A stretch of DNA of 15,753 nt from Burkholderiales bacterium (GCA_947371645.1 CANBQJ010000073.1:1-15753); one strand, 5' to 3'. Counted from the first letter of the stretch, positions 1 through 6,810 are shown. The notes: a model not told the origin generated them from the letters alone. Translations and numbers: made by a program.

Positions 1-137
1 CAGATCAAGGGTATCCCGCAGCGCACCAAACCTTGATTGGGGCTCAAGTTTCGATATCATTTTCGAAGCTGTCATCTCAAAACGACGAAGCTGAGTCACA
101 CTTGTGATATCAAACAGCGAGCACGTCAAAAAAATTC
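1..137. other. Left-edge non-coding stretch upstream of the regulator
   Basis: No complete gene fits here. One forward frame reads 11 residues and stops at 34-36, so the tail of an upstream gene is possible, but all three frames are open at the edge and nothing identifies it. The stretch is more A/T-rich than the rest of the window, as expected for a promoter region. It holds the direct repeat GATATCA at 53-59 and 106-112, and a short inverted repeat TCACA-CT-TGTGA at 96-107, about 30 bases before the regulator start. No convincing -35/-10 pair or strong ribosome-binding site is visible; the bases before the start are an A-run. Confidence 0.35.
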
Positions 138-947
138 ATGGCCACGATACTTGTTGTTGACGACGAACTGGGCATCCGTGCCCTCCTATCTGAAATCCTG
201 AGCGACGAGGGCCATGCGGTCGAAGTCGCTGAAAACGCTGCGAAAGCGCGTTTGCTGCGAGAGCAGTGCAAGCCCGACCTGGTCCTGCTGGACATCTGGA
301 TGCCTGATGTCGATGGCGTCACGCTGCTCAAGGAATGGTCGGCCAGTGGCCAGCTCACCATGCCCGTGATCATGATGTCTGGCCACGGCACCATCGACAC
401 CGCCGTCGAAGCCACCAAGTTCGGTGCGCAGTCCTTCCTCGAAAAGCCCATCACCATGCAAAAGCTGCTGCGCGCAGTCGAGCAAGGCCTGGCCAAGCCC
501 GCCCCCCGCGCGGCCCTGTCCGCGCCACCGGTGCATCTGGCCACGGTCACGCCCATCACGGCGGCATCGTCTTATCAAAGCAGCAACGGTGGCCTGACCA
601 CGATCATCCGCAGCGAACTGGTGGGCGGTGACGCCAACCTGCTGCACCACGGCAGCGCGCCGACCACCTACGCAGGCGTGGTCAGTGCGCCCTCCGCACC
701 GGCTCACACGCACACGGCGCCCTTGAGCAGCGGCCCCTCGCACGAGCAGGTGTTCGAACTGGACCGCCCCCTGCGTGAAGCCCGCGACGACTTCGAACGC
801 GCCTACTTCGAATTCCACCTGGCCCGCGAGGGCGGCAGCATGACGCGCGTCGCTGAGAAGACCGGGCTGGAACGCACCCACCTCTACCGCAAGCTCAAGC
901 AACTTGGCGTTGACCTCGGTCGCAGCAAAAAAGCGGTCGCAAATTGA
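138..947 (+). CDS. Response regulator, NtrX-like receiver plus Fis-type HTH, no AAA+ domain
   Basis: This 269-residue protein is a two-component response regulator. Residues 1-118 form a CheY-like receiver with the acidic pair D8/D9, phospho-acceptor D52 (in LLDIWMPD), S81 and K103 (EKP), closest in style to NtrX receivers. Residues 120-205 are a Pro/Ala/Ser/Thr-rich, probably disordered linker. Residues 210-260 are a Fis-type helix-turn-helix (TRVAEKTGLERTHLYRKLKQ). The sigma-54 AAA+ ATPase domain that lies between these parts in NtrX or NtrC is absent: there is no Walker A and no GAFTGA motif. It should therefore bind DNA without activating sigma-54 polymerase, as RegA/ActR-type regulators do. 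A partner histidine kinase is not in the window and may lie to the left. Target genes cannot be told. Confidence 0.88.
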   Translation: MATILVVDDELGIRALLSEILSDEGHAVEVAENAAKARLLREQCKPDLVLLDIWMPDVDGVTLLKEWSASGQLTMPVIMMSGHGTIDTAVEATKFGAQSFLEKPITMQKLLRAVEQGLAKPAPRAALSAPPVHLATVTPITAASSYQSSNGGLTTIIRSELVGGDANLLHHGSAPTTYAGVVSAPSAPAHTHTAPLSSGPSHEQVFELDRPLREARDDFERAYFEFHLAREGGSMTRVAEKTGLERTHLYRKLKQLGVDLGRSKKAVAN

Positions 948-949
948 TG

Positions 950-990
950 TATAGTTGCGGTCTTCGCTGAACAAGCAGCGCAAGACAGAT
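950..990 (+). promoter_or_regulatory. Promoter -10 box and leader hairpin for tRNA-Phe
   Basis: TATAGT at 950-955 matches the sigma-70 -10 consensus at five of six positions and starts two bases after the regulator's stop codon (945-947). A GC-rich stretch (TGCGG) follows, as in promoters under stringent control. No good -35 hexamer is seen at 16-18 bases; TTGACC at 910-915 is too far away. The predicted transcript start near 961 is followed at once by a hairpin: 961-969 pairs with 976-985 (TCTTCGCTG with CAGCG-c-AAGA, one bulged C). This puts a structured leader before the RNase P cleavage site at 990/991. The promoter call rests on the -10 box and position only. Confidence 0.5.
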
Positions 991-1066
991 GGCCTGGTAG
1001 CTCAGTTGGTAGAGCAGCGGATTGAAAATCCGCGTGTCGGTGGTTCGATTCCGCCCCAGGCCACCA
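991..1066 (+). tRNA. tRNA-Phe (anticodon GAA)
   Basis: A full 76-base cloverleaf with an encoded CCA end. The acceptor stem GGCCTGG (991-997) pairs perfectly with CCAGGCC (1056-1062). The D arm is GCTC/GAGC. The anticodon stem GCGGA/TCCGC encloses the loop TTGAAAA, giving anticodon GAA for phenylalanine. The T arm is GGTGG/CCGCC with loop TTCGATT. All stems are fully paired, so the gene should be functional. It sits alone between a response-regulator gene and a small YkgJ-type gene. Confidence 0.98.
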
Positions 1067-1086
1067 AGATTTCGAAATACCCAATG

Positions 1087-1118
1087 CGCCCAGAAGACAA
1101 CAGTCGGCTGGGCGTTTT
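1087..1118 (+). terminator. Intrinsic terminator after tRNA-Phe
   Basis: CGCCCAG at 1087-1093 pairs perfectly with CTGGGCG at 1108-1114 around a 14-base loop, followed by TTTT at 1115-1118. Two further T-runs follow in a repeated GCTTTTT pattern (about 1128-1141), so the U-rich tail is unusually long and could act as a backup. It lies 20 bases after the tRNA CCA end and ends about 40 bases before the next gene. Confidence 0.75.
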
Positions 1119-1157
1119 GCATTGCTTTTTGCTTTTTGCTTTGTGCATGCCCAGGCC

Positions 1158-1553
1158 ATGAGATCTTCGATCGCCATCGTCGACGTCGACCGCACCGCAA
1201 CCTGGACGCGGTGGCGCCAGGGCCTGTGCGACAGCTGCATGGCCAACTGCTGCACCATGCCGGTTGAAGTGAAGCTGGCCGACCTGGTTCGCCTTGGCCT
1301 GGTCGACCCCTTCGAAGCCGAGCACGAGGCCCCCAAACAAATCGCCAAACGCCTGAGCAAGGCGGGCATCATCGAGCACTTCAGCTTCAAGCACGAGGTC
1401 TACACGCTCAGCCGCCGCGCCGATGGCGATTGCAGCCTGCTCGATGCCAGCACCCGCCGCTGCAGCGTCTACGACCATCGCCCCAGCACCTGCCGCAAGC
1501 ACCCGCAGGTGGGGCCTCGCCCGGGCCACTGCCCTTTCGGGCCCCGCACTTGA
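1158..1553 (+). CDS. YkgJ-family cysteine-cluster protein
   Basis: This 131-residue protein carries the cysteine pattern of the YkgJ/UPF0153 family, proposed to bind an Fe-S cluster or zinc. Cysteines stand at 24, 27, 31 and 32 (C-x2-C-x3-CC) and at 92, 102, 112 and 125, the latter within DHRPSTCRKHP and RPGHCPF, both typical of the family. The molecular function of the family is not established. ATG 1158 is preferred; the in-frame codons at 1122 and 1146 lie in the T-rich terminator tail and would add a hydrophobic, unconserved extension. No clear ribosome-binding site precedes 1158. Little promoter space separates it from the tRNA terminator, so it may depend on read-through or on a promoter inside the T-rich tail. 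Confidence 0.85.
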   Translation: MRSSIAIVDVDRTATWTRWRQGLCDSCMANCCTMPVEVKLADLVRLGLVDPFEAEHEAPKQIAKRLSKAGIIEHFSFKHEVYTLSRRADGDCSLLDASTRRCSVYDHRPSTCRKHPQVGPRPGHCPFGPRT

Positions 1554-1740
1554 GGGTAGGCCCGTCCTTCACCTGAAGGATCTCGACGATCCTTGGCGGA
1601 CGCGGGATCGTGTAAAGTTCTGCAAGCGATTTGATGTGCTGCAGGCGGTTGACGAAACGGCCGAGCCCAGTTGCGGCTCACGCTGCCACAGTTGGCCAGT
1701 CGTGCTCACTCACCGCTCCCCCACACGACTGCAATCGCGC
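1554..1740 (+). promoter_or_regulatory. Intergenic region with two overlapping, mutually exclusive hairpins
   Basis: This gap is less GC-rich than its surroundings. TCCTTC (1565-1570) pairs with GAAGGA (1575-1580) around a four-base loop, while AAGGATC (1576-1582) pairs with GATCCTT (1588-1594) around a five-base loop. The arms share bases 1576-1580, so only one hairpin can form at a time. No T-run follows the second stem, so it is not a standard intrinsic terminator. It may be part of the leader of the downstream DUF535 gene, about 145 bases before its chosen start. TTGACG at 1648-1653 resembles a -35 box, but no matching -10 box is seen. Confidence 0.3.
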
Positions 1741-2679
1741 ATGACCTTGTCTTCTCCTCACCTCGCAGCCCACGCCGTCGCCTTGACGGGAGGCCAGGTC
1801 GCGCCCATGAACCCCTGGCCCAGCGTGCAGCAGATGCTCCAGGCCAAACGCAGCGGTGCCTTCAACATCGGCCGCCGGATCAAGACGTCGGCGGTGCTGC
1901 TGCAAGCGCGCCTGCACCGCCCCACACTGGTCTCTGCCTTCTCTGAAATGAGCTGGGCGGGGCAACTGTTCCACCGCCATCCCGGCCTGTTCAAGACGGT
2001 GCTGGAGCAGTACCTGGACCAGCGCCATGGCATGGGCAAGCGTTTCCGCCTGGTGGCCCATGACCTGCGGCACCTGCACGAACGGCGCGCACAAGGCCGT
2101 TTGATCGACCTGCTGGAACGCGAGCGGCTCACCCTCTGGCAGGACGAGGCCCTGGGCCTGATGGTGGAGTTCGACATCAACCTCGATTCCCCGCAAGAGG
2201 GCCTGTGGCGGTTGAGCCTGTGCCAGGTGGAGGGCCGTCGGCGCATCTACTCCCTGTCCTTTGCGATGGTGCACCAGCGCGCCTTTGTGGGGGCCGTGCA
2301 AGGCGCCAAGGGCGACGATGTGCAAGACCTGGTGCGCAGCGTCACCCGCACCCTTCATGGCGTGCGCCCGCATTATTTCCTGATCGAGGTGCTGCGCCTG
2401 CTGGCTCAGGCCTGGCGCGCGCAAGGTCTGGTCGGTGTCGATGCCGCACACCAGCTCAAGGCCAGCCGAGACAGCCATGACAGCCACCTGGTGAGGTTCG
2501 ACTACGCCGCCTTCTGGCAGGAACTGGGCGGCCAGTGCAACGACCAGGGTCACTGGGACGTGCCCGTGCGCGGCAACCGCAAGGACCTGGCCGACGTCGA
2601 ATCCAAGAAGCGCTCGATGTACCGCAAGCGATACGCCATGCTTGACGAGCTGGCCAGCAGCGTGGCGTCCCACGCCTGA
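1741..2679 (+). CDS. DUF535 family protein (VirK/YbjX-like)
   Basis: A 312-residue protein recognised as DUF535, the family of Salmonella/Shigella VirK and E. coli YbjX. Residue patterns typical of the family include the segment around WAGQLFHRHPGLFKTVLEQY, an H-x-F/Y-x2-R-like core (MGKRFRLVAHDLRHLHE), a beta-rich middle (EGLWRLSLCQVEGRRRIYSLSF), the segment RTLHGVRPHYFLIEVLRLLAQ and the C-terminal KKRSMYRKRYAML. The biochemical role is unknown; VirK-type proteins have been tied to envelope stress and virulence, consistent with an LPS neighbourhood. ATG 1741 gives the usual family length. ATG 1807, with GGGAGG 13 bases upstream, is an alternative that removes 22 poorly conserved residues. 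The frame stays open upstream to about 1423, but that part overlaps the YkgJ gene and does not look coding. Confidence 0.85.
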   Translation: MTLSSPHLAAHAVALTGGQVAPMNPWPSVQQMLQAKRSGAFNIGRRIKTSAVLLQARLHRPTLVSAFSEMSWAGQLFHRHPGLFKTVLEQYLDQRHGMGKRFRLVAHDLRHLHERRAQGRLIDLLERERLTLWQDEALGLMVEFDINLDSPQEGLWRLSLCQVEGRRRIYSLSFAMVHQRAFVGAVQGAKGDDVQDLVRSVTRTLHGVRPHYFLIEVLRLLAQAWRAQGLVGVDAAHQLKASRDSHDSHLVRFDYAAFWQELGGQCNDQGHWDVPVRGNRKDLADVESKKRSMYRKRYAMLDELASSVASHA

Positions 2680-2755
2680 GCGGCCTGGGTTAAAGTCCGG
2701 GCCTGATTTGCCCAGGGGGATCGCGCCCGTTCGCGCCCCGCACCGCCGCCCGCAC

Positions 2756-3496
2756 ATGCCCTCGACCCCGCCGGCCTCACCGCCGATGTCCATCCTGATG
2801 TACCACCAGATCGGGCCCTACCCCCGACCGGATGCACATCGCGCGCTGTTTTGCCACATCGATCGCTTCCGCGACCAGCTGCGCTACTTCAAGTGGGCCG
2901 GCTTCAAGGTGCTCAGCCTGGAAGAGGCCACCCGATGCCTGTTCGAAGGCGCACCCATGCCCACGCGCTCGGTGGTCATCACCGTGGACGACGGCTATGA
3001 CGATTTCCGTGAGCACGCCTGGCCGGCATTGCAGGAGTTTGGCTACCCCGCGACCGTCTACCTGGTGAGCTCGCTGGTGGGCAAGAAGGCCGAGTGGCTG
3101 AAGGACTGGCCCGTGCAGGCCCCGCTGATGGATGCCGCCAGCATCCGCCAGCTGCGTCGCGAAGGCTGTGGCTTTGGTTCGCACGCCGTGACGCACCCGC
3201 GGCTGTCGCAGCTCGCACCGGATGCCATGCGCGCCGAGGTGTTCGACAGCAAGGCTGCACTGGAAGACCTGATGGGCGAAGCCGTGCCGGATTTTTGCTA
3301 CCCCTACGGCGACTACAACGAACGCACGCGCGACCTGGTTGCCGAAGCCGGCTACCGCAGCGCCACCACCTGCATCCGCGGTGCGGCCAACTTCTCGCAC
3401 AACCCATTCGAGCTGACGCGCAAGGCCATTTCCTACGGCGACAACCTGATCGGCCTGGCCTGGAAGCTGCACGCCAAGCACGCGCGCAAAGGCTGA
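2756..3496 (+). CDS. Polysaccharide deacetylase (NodB / carbohydrate esterase 4 family)
   Basis: This protein of 246 residues (236 if ATG 2786 is used) opens with MSILMYHQIG, typical of the family. It shows the NodB-fold motifs: VITVDDGYDD (residues 74-83, catalytic base and metal ligand D78/D79), SHAVTHP (142-148, metal ligands H143 and H147) and CYPYGDYNE (181-189). Such enzymes remove N- or O-acetyl groups from sugars in a metal-dependent way. No signal peptide is seen, so a cytoplasmic or membrane-associated role during glycan assembly is likelier than trimming in the periplasm. It is the first gene of a tight cluster: the next gene, a GT4, starts 8 bases after its stop. The start is uncertain because neither ATG has a good ribosome-binding site. 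Its substrate, presumably an LPS core or O-unit sugar, is inferred from context. Confidence 0.88.
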   Translation: MPSTPPASPPMSILMYHQIGPYPRPDAHRALFCHIDRFRDQLRYFKWAGFKVLSLEEATRCLFEGAPMPTRSVVITVDDGYDDFREHAWPALQEFGYPATVYLVSSLVGKKAEWLKDWPVQAPLMDAASIRQLRREGCGFGSHAVTHPRLSQLAPDAMRAEVFDSKAALEDLMGEAVPDFCYPYGDYNERTRDLVAEAGYRSATTCIRGAANFSHNPFELTRKAISYGDNLIGLAWKLHAKHARKG

Positions 3497-3504
3497 AGCA
3501 CCGC

Positions 3505-4557
3505 ATGCGCATCATCCATGTGCTGCACAGCCGGGGCTACGGCGGCGCAGAAAACCACGCCCTGATCCAGATGCAGGGCCAGCGCGCGGCAGGCCATGAC
3601 GTGGCTTTTGCCGGCCTGGCCGACAGCTGGTTGGGCCGCGCCTGCCTGGCCGCCGGCATCGAGGTGTTTGACGTGCGCATGGCAGGCATCTACGACCTGT
3701 GGTCGATGTGGAAGCTCAAGCGCATCGCCCGCAACTGGCAGGCCGACATCCTGCACGGGCACCTGATCCGGGGCTCGCACTACGTGGGGCGCGCCGGCCA
3801 CATGGACAAGGGGCACAAGCCAGTGGCCATCGGCACGGCCCACGCCACGACCGCTCGCACGCACATGCAGCGCTGTGCACACATCATCGCGGTGTCCGGT
3901 GCGGTCAAGCGGCAACTGCTGCAGCACGGCTACCCGGATGCCCGCGTGTCGGTGATCTGGAACGGCATGCCTGCCGGCCCGGTCTGCACCGACCGCGAGG
4001 CCTTGCGCCAGGAGCTGGGCATCGCGCCTGGGCAGTTTGCGCTGGTCAACGCCGGCCGCTTCATCCACGACAAGGGGCAAGACCTTCTGGTGCAGATGAT
4101 GGCGGGCCTGACGCCGCCGCATGTGCACCTCTACCTGGTGGGTGACCCGCAAACCGACTACGGCCAGGCCGTGAAGGCCAGCGCGCAAGCGGATGCCCGC
4201 ATCCACTTCCTGGGCTACCGCAACGACGTGCAGCGCATCCTGCCGGCCTTTGACGCCTATGTGCTGTCATCGCGGCGTGAGGCCATGCCCCTGTCGCTGA
4301 TCGAAGCCATGGCCGCCCGCCTGCCCATCGTCACCACCTCGGTGGGTGGCGTGCCGGAAGTGGTGCAGCATGGTGTCAGTGGCCTGATCGTGCCGCCCGA
4401 TGATGTGTCCGCGCTGACACATGCGGTGGCGCAACTGCTGGCCCAGCCTGACGCTGCGCAGGCCATGGCGCGGGCGGGTGAAGCACACTACAAGGCCCAC
4501 CTCACGGCCGACACCATGGTGGCCAAGACGCTGGCCCTCTACCAACGCTGGCTGTGA
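3505..4557 (+). CDS. Glycosyltransferase family 4
   Basis: A 350-residue GT-B fold retaining glycosyltransferase. The N-terminal domain begins MRIIHVLHSRGYGGAENH with the glycine-rich acceptor-side loop (residues 11-15). The C-terminal domain holds NAGRFIHDKGQDLL (182-195; R185 and K190 are the usual donor phosphate binders) and E-x7-E (E259 to E267, EAMPLSLIE), followed by TTSVGGVPEVV, all standard for GT4. No signal peptide or membrane segment is seen, so it should work at the cytoplasmic face of the inner membrane. It sits 8 bases after the deacetylase and 16 bases before a GT9 gene, so co-transcription is likely. The gene context supports LPS core sugar transfer; donor and linkage cannot be read from the sequence. 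Confidence 0.92.
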   Translation: MRIIHVLHSRGYGGAENHALIQMQGQRAAGHDVAFAGLADSWLGRACLAAGIEVFDVRMAGIYDLWSMWKLKRIARNWQADILHGHLIRGSHYVGRAGHMDKGHKPVAIGTAHATTARTHMQRCAHIIAVSGAVKRQLLQHGYPDARVSVIWNGMPAGPVCTDREALRQELGIAPGQFALVNAGRFIHDKGQDLLVQMMAGLTPPHVHLYLVGDPQTDYGQAVKASAQADARIHFLGYRNDVQRILPAFDAYVLSSRREAMPLSLIEAMAARLPIVTTSVGGVPEVVQHGVSGLIVPPDDVSALTHAVAQLLAQPDAAQAMARAGEAHYKAHLTADTMVAKTLALYQRWL

Positions 4558-4573
4558 GCCCAGGCTGCCTGAC

Positions 4574-5638
4574 ATGAGCACGCGAGTCCACCCCGAGCCC
4601 CGCCGCATCCTCATCGTGAGGTTGTCTGCGCTGGGCGACATCGTCATGGCCTCGGGGTTGATCCCGGCGATGAAGGCACGCTTTCCGCAAGCCGAAGTGA
4701 GCTGGCTGTGCGAAGCCGCCAGCGCCCCGCTGCTGAAACACAACCCGCGCCTGCACGAGCTGATCATCTGGCCGCGTGGCGACTGGGAGGCGCTCAAGAA
4801 GGCCAGGCGTTGGGGCGACCTGTGGCGAGCGGTGCGCCAGTTCAAGGCCATGCTGCGCGCCAGGCAGTTCGACCTGGTGCTGGATGGCCAGGGCCTGCTC
4901 AAGAGCGGCCTGATGGCGTGGTTCACGGCGGCTCCCCGCCGCGTGAGCATCATCGCGCGCGAAGGCAGCCACCTGCTGGCCCACGAGGTGGTGGTGCCCA
5001 CGCCTGTGGCCGTGCCCGTCATGGGCTCCGAGTACCGGTACCTGGCAGGGTATCTGGGTGCGCCGGAAGGCGCCTTCCAGCCCGACCTGGCCGTGGGCGA
5101 AGCCCCGCTGGCCAAGGCCCGAGCTGCGGTGGCGGGCATGGTGGGTGGTGACAAGCGGCCCCTGGTGGCCCTGTGCCCCTTCACCACCCGCCCGCAGAAG
5201 CACTGGGTGGAAGACCACTGGCCAGCCCTGGCGCAGGCCTTGATCGCCGAAGGCCTGCAGCCCGTGCTGCTGGGCGGCCCGGCCGACGTGCCTGCTGCCC
5301 AACGCATCGCGCAGGCCACACCGGGCCTGCTCAACCTGGTAGGCCGGCTGAAGCTGGACGAAAGCGTGGCCTTGATCTCTCTGTGCCATCGCCTGATCGG
5401 CGTGGACACGGGGCTGACGCACATGGGTACGGCCTTGAAGGTGCCCACCGTGGCGCTCTTTGGCTCCACCCGCCCCTACCTGAGCGGCGGCAGCCCCCTG
5501 ACCCACATCCTGTACGACGCCCTGCCCTGCTCGCCCTGCCGGCGCAACCCCACCTGCAACGGCCGCTTTGACTGCATGCGGCAGCTCACCGTGCAGCGCG
5601 TGCTGGACGCCGCGCTGGCCCTGCCGGAGGCGGCATGA
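4574..5638 (+). CDS. Glycosyltransferase family 9, heptosyltransferase-like
   Basis: A 354-residue GT-B enzyme of the ADP-heptose:LPS heptosyltransferase family. The N-terminal motif RLSALGDIVMASGLIPA (residues 16-32) holds D22, matching the catalytic Asp of WaaC-type enzymes. TTRPQKHW (204-211) has the conserved Lys/Trp and GVDTGLTHMGTAL (276-288) is the donor-binding loop with its His intact. Near the C-terminus are four cysteines (319, 322, 328, 334), a pattern seen in several GT9 proteins. It should transfer a heptose to Kdo-lipid A or to another heptose on the cytoplasmic face. The preceding GT4 ends 16 bases upstream, and its own stop overlaps the next start as ATGA at 5635-5638, indicating translational coupling. 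Whether it is heptosyltransferase I, II or another type cannot be settled by reading. Confidence 0.92.
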   Translation: MSTRVHPEPRRILIVRLSALGDIVMASGLIPAMKARFPQAEVSWLCEAASAPLLKHNPRLHELIIWPRGDWEALKKARRWGDLWRAVRQFKAMLRARQFDLVLDGQGLLKSGLMAWFTAAPRRVSIIAREGSHLLAHEVVVPTPVAVPVMGSEYRYLAGYLGAPEGAFQPDLAVGEAPLAKARAAVAGMVGGDKRPLVALCPFTTRPQKHWVEDHWPALAQALIAEGLQPVLLGGPADVPAAQRIAQATPGLLNLVGRLKLDESVALISLCHRLIGVDTGLTHMGTALKVPTVALFGSTRPYLSGGSPLTHILYDALPCSPCRRNPTCNGRFDCMRQLTVQRVLDAALALPEAA

Positions 5639-6735
5639 AGGTCCTGCACGTCGAAGCGGGCATGCACCTGTATGGCGGCGCCTTGCAGGTGGTGTTCTTG
5701 CTGAGGGGCTTGAAGGCCCTGGGCGTGCACAGCGTGCTGGCCTGTCCCTCGGGCAGCGCCATCGCGCAGGAGGCCGCGCCCCATGCCGAGGTGCGCCCCA
5801 TGCCCATGAAGGGCGATGCCGATGTCGGCCTGCTGGGCCGGCTGCGCGCCCTGATCCGCGAGGTGAAGCCCGACGTGGTGCACCTGCACAGCCGGCGCGG
5901 CAGCGACATCTGGGGCGCCCTGGCCGGCCGCCTGGAAGGCGTGCCCGTGGTGCTCAGCCGCCGCGTGGACAACCCCGAGCGGCCCTGGATCGTCAGGCTG
6001 AAATACAGGCTTTACGACGAAGTGATCACCATCTCGGACGGCATCCGCCAGGTGCTGCTGGCAGAAGGCGTGCCACCCCACAAGCTGCATTGCGTGCTCA
6101 GTGCCGTCGACACCGAACAGTACCGGCCCGACCGTTCCCACCTGGCCTGGTTCCGCGATGAGTTCACGCTGCAGCCGGGTGCCCTGACCATCGGCATGGT
6201 GGCGCAGTTCATCCCGCGCAAGGGCCACCAGACCTTGCTGGACGCCCTGCCCGCGGTGCTGCAAGCACACCCGCAGACCCAGGTGCTCTTGTTTGGCCAG
6301 GGCCCGATCCGTGACGACATCGCGCAGCAGGTGCGGGCCTCGCCCTTGCTGAGCCGGCATGTGCAGCTGCCGGGCTTCCGCAGGGACCTCGACAAGGTAT
6401 TGCCTTGTCTGGATGTGCTGGCCCACCCGGCCTTCATGGAAGGCCTGGGCGTGTCGCTGCTGCAGGCTGCGGCCTGCGGCGTGCCGCTGGTGGGTGGTCG
6501 TGCGGGCGGCATCCCGGAGATCGTCCAGCCCGGGCTGAATGGCGAGCTGATCACACCGGGTGACACGGTGGCCCTGGCGGCCGCGCTCCAGCAGTTGCTG
6601 GGCTCACCTGCGCAGCGGGCGGCCTATGGCGCCGCAGGCCGCACGTGGGTGGAGCGTCAGTTTTCGATCCCGGCGATGGTGCGCGGCAACCTGGGCGTCT
6701 ACGAGGCGCTGGTGAAGCGCCACAAGCTGGGCTGA
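5635..6735 (+). CDS. Glycosyltransferase family 4 with E-x7-Q motif
   Basis: This 366-residue GT-B enzyme starts at an ATG overlapping the previous stop, with GGAGG at 5626-5630 as ribosome-binding site. The glycine-rich loop HLYGGALQVV lies at residues 11-20, and MVAQFIPRKGHQTLLDAL (188-205) holds the donor-phosphate R195/K196. The GT4 signature reads EGLGVSLLQ, with E269 followed by Q277, so the second glutamate of E-x7-E is glutamine; the codons are clear (gaa ... cag). The loop GGRAGGIPEIV (287-297) is intact. I recall similar MEGLGVSLLQ sequences in proteobacterial LPS glycosyltransferases, so this is probably a subfamily trait rather than an inactivating change. It is the last gene of its plus-strand cluster and converges on the hldC-gmhB gene. 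Donor and acceptor sugars are unknown. Confidence 0.9.
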   Translation: MKVLHVEAGMHLYGGALQVVFLLRGLKALGVHSVLACPSGSAIAQEAAPHAEVRPMPMKGDADVGLLGRLRALIREVKPDVVHLHSRRGSDIWGALAGRLEGVPVVLSRRVDNPERPWIVRLKYRLYDEVITISDGIRQVLLAEGVPPHKLHCVLSAVDTEQYRPDRSHLAWFRDEFTLQPGALTIGMVAQFIPRKGHQTLLDALPAVLQAHPQTQVLLFGQGPIRDDIAQQVRASPLLSRHVQLPGFRRDLDKVLPCLDVLAHPAFMEGLGVSLLQAAACGVPLVGGRAGGIPEIVQPGLNGELITPGDTVALAAALQQLLGSPAQRAAYGAAGRTWVERQFSIPAMVRGNLGVYEALVKRHKLG

Positions 6736-6810
6736 GGCGAGGAGGCCCGCAGCGGCGCTCCAAGAAGGTCGCCAAGGGCCCGTGAAGGGGCCTGTGGGCC
6801 ACTCCGCGGC
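6736..6810. other. Gap between convergent genes, no clear terminator
   Basis: Seventy-five bases separate the stop of the plus-strand GT4 from the stop of the minus-strand hldC-gmhB gene. A small stem GGCCC/GGGCC can form (6777-6781 with 6788-6792, or with 6796-6800), but no T-run follows on either strand, so a standard intrinsic terminator is not evident. Termination may be Rho-dependent or the two transcripts may overlap. Confidence 0.4.

Noticed and set aside
1..36. Tail of an upstream gene ending at TGA 34-36
   Set aside because: Only 11 residues are visible with no recognisable motif, and other frames are open too, so it cannot be supported as a coding feature.
1069..1078. Palindrome ATTTCGAAAT just after the tRNA CCA end, considered as an integrase attachment site
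   Set aside because: There is no integrase gene, no second copy of the tRNA end and no mobile-element cargo in the window.
1423..1740. In-frame open extension of the DUF535 gene for 106 codons upstream of ATG 1741
   Set aside because: It overlaps the YkgJ gene, third-position bias drops in 1554-1740, the composition is unlike the family N-terminus, and the stretch contains hairpins expected of non-coding DNA. The DUF535 family length fits a start at 1741 or 1807.
2684..2716. Inverted repeat CCTGGG/CCCAGG between the DUF535 and deacetylase genes, with TTAAAGT nearby
   Set aside because: Six pairs around a 21-base loop without a T-run is weak as a terminator, and TAAAGT has no matching -35 box, so neither a terminator nor a promoter is claimed.
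6776..6800. Possible bidirectional terminator between the convergent genes
   Set aside because: The stem is only five pairs and no T-run follows on either strand.
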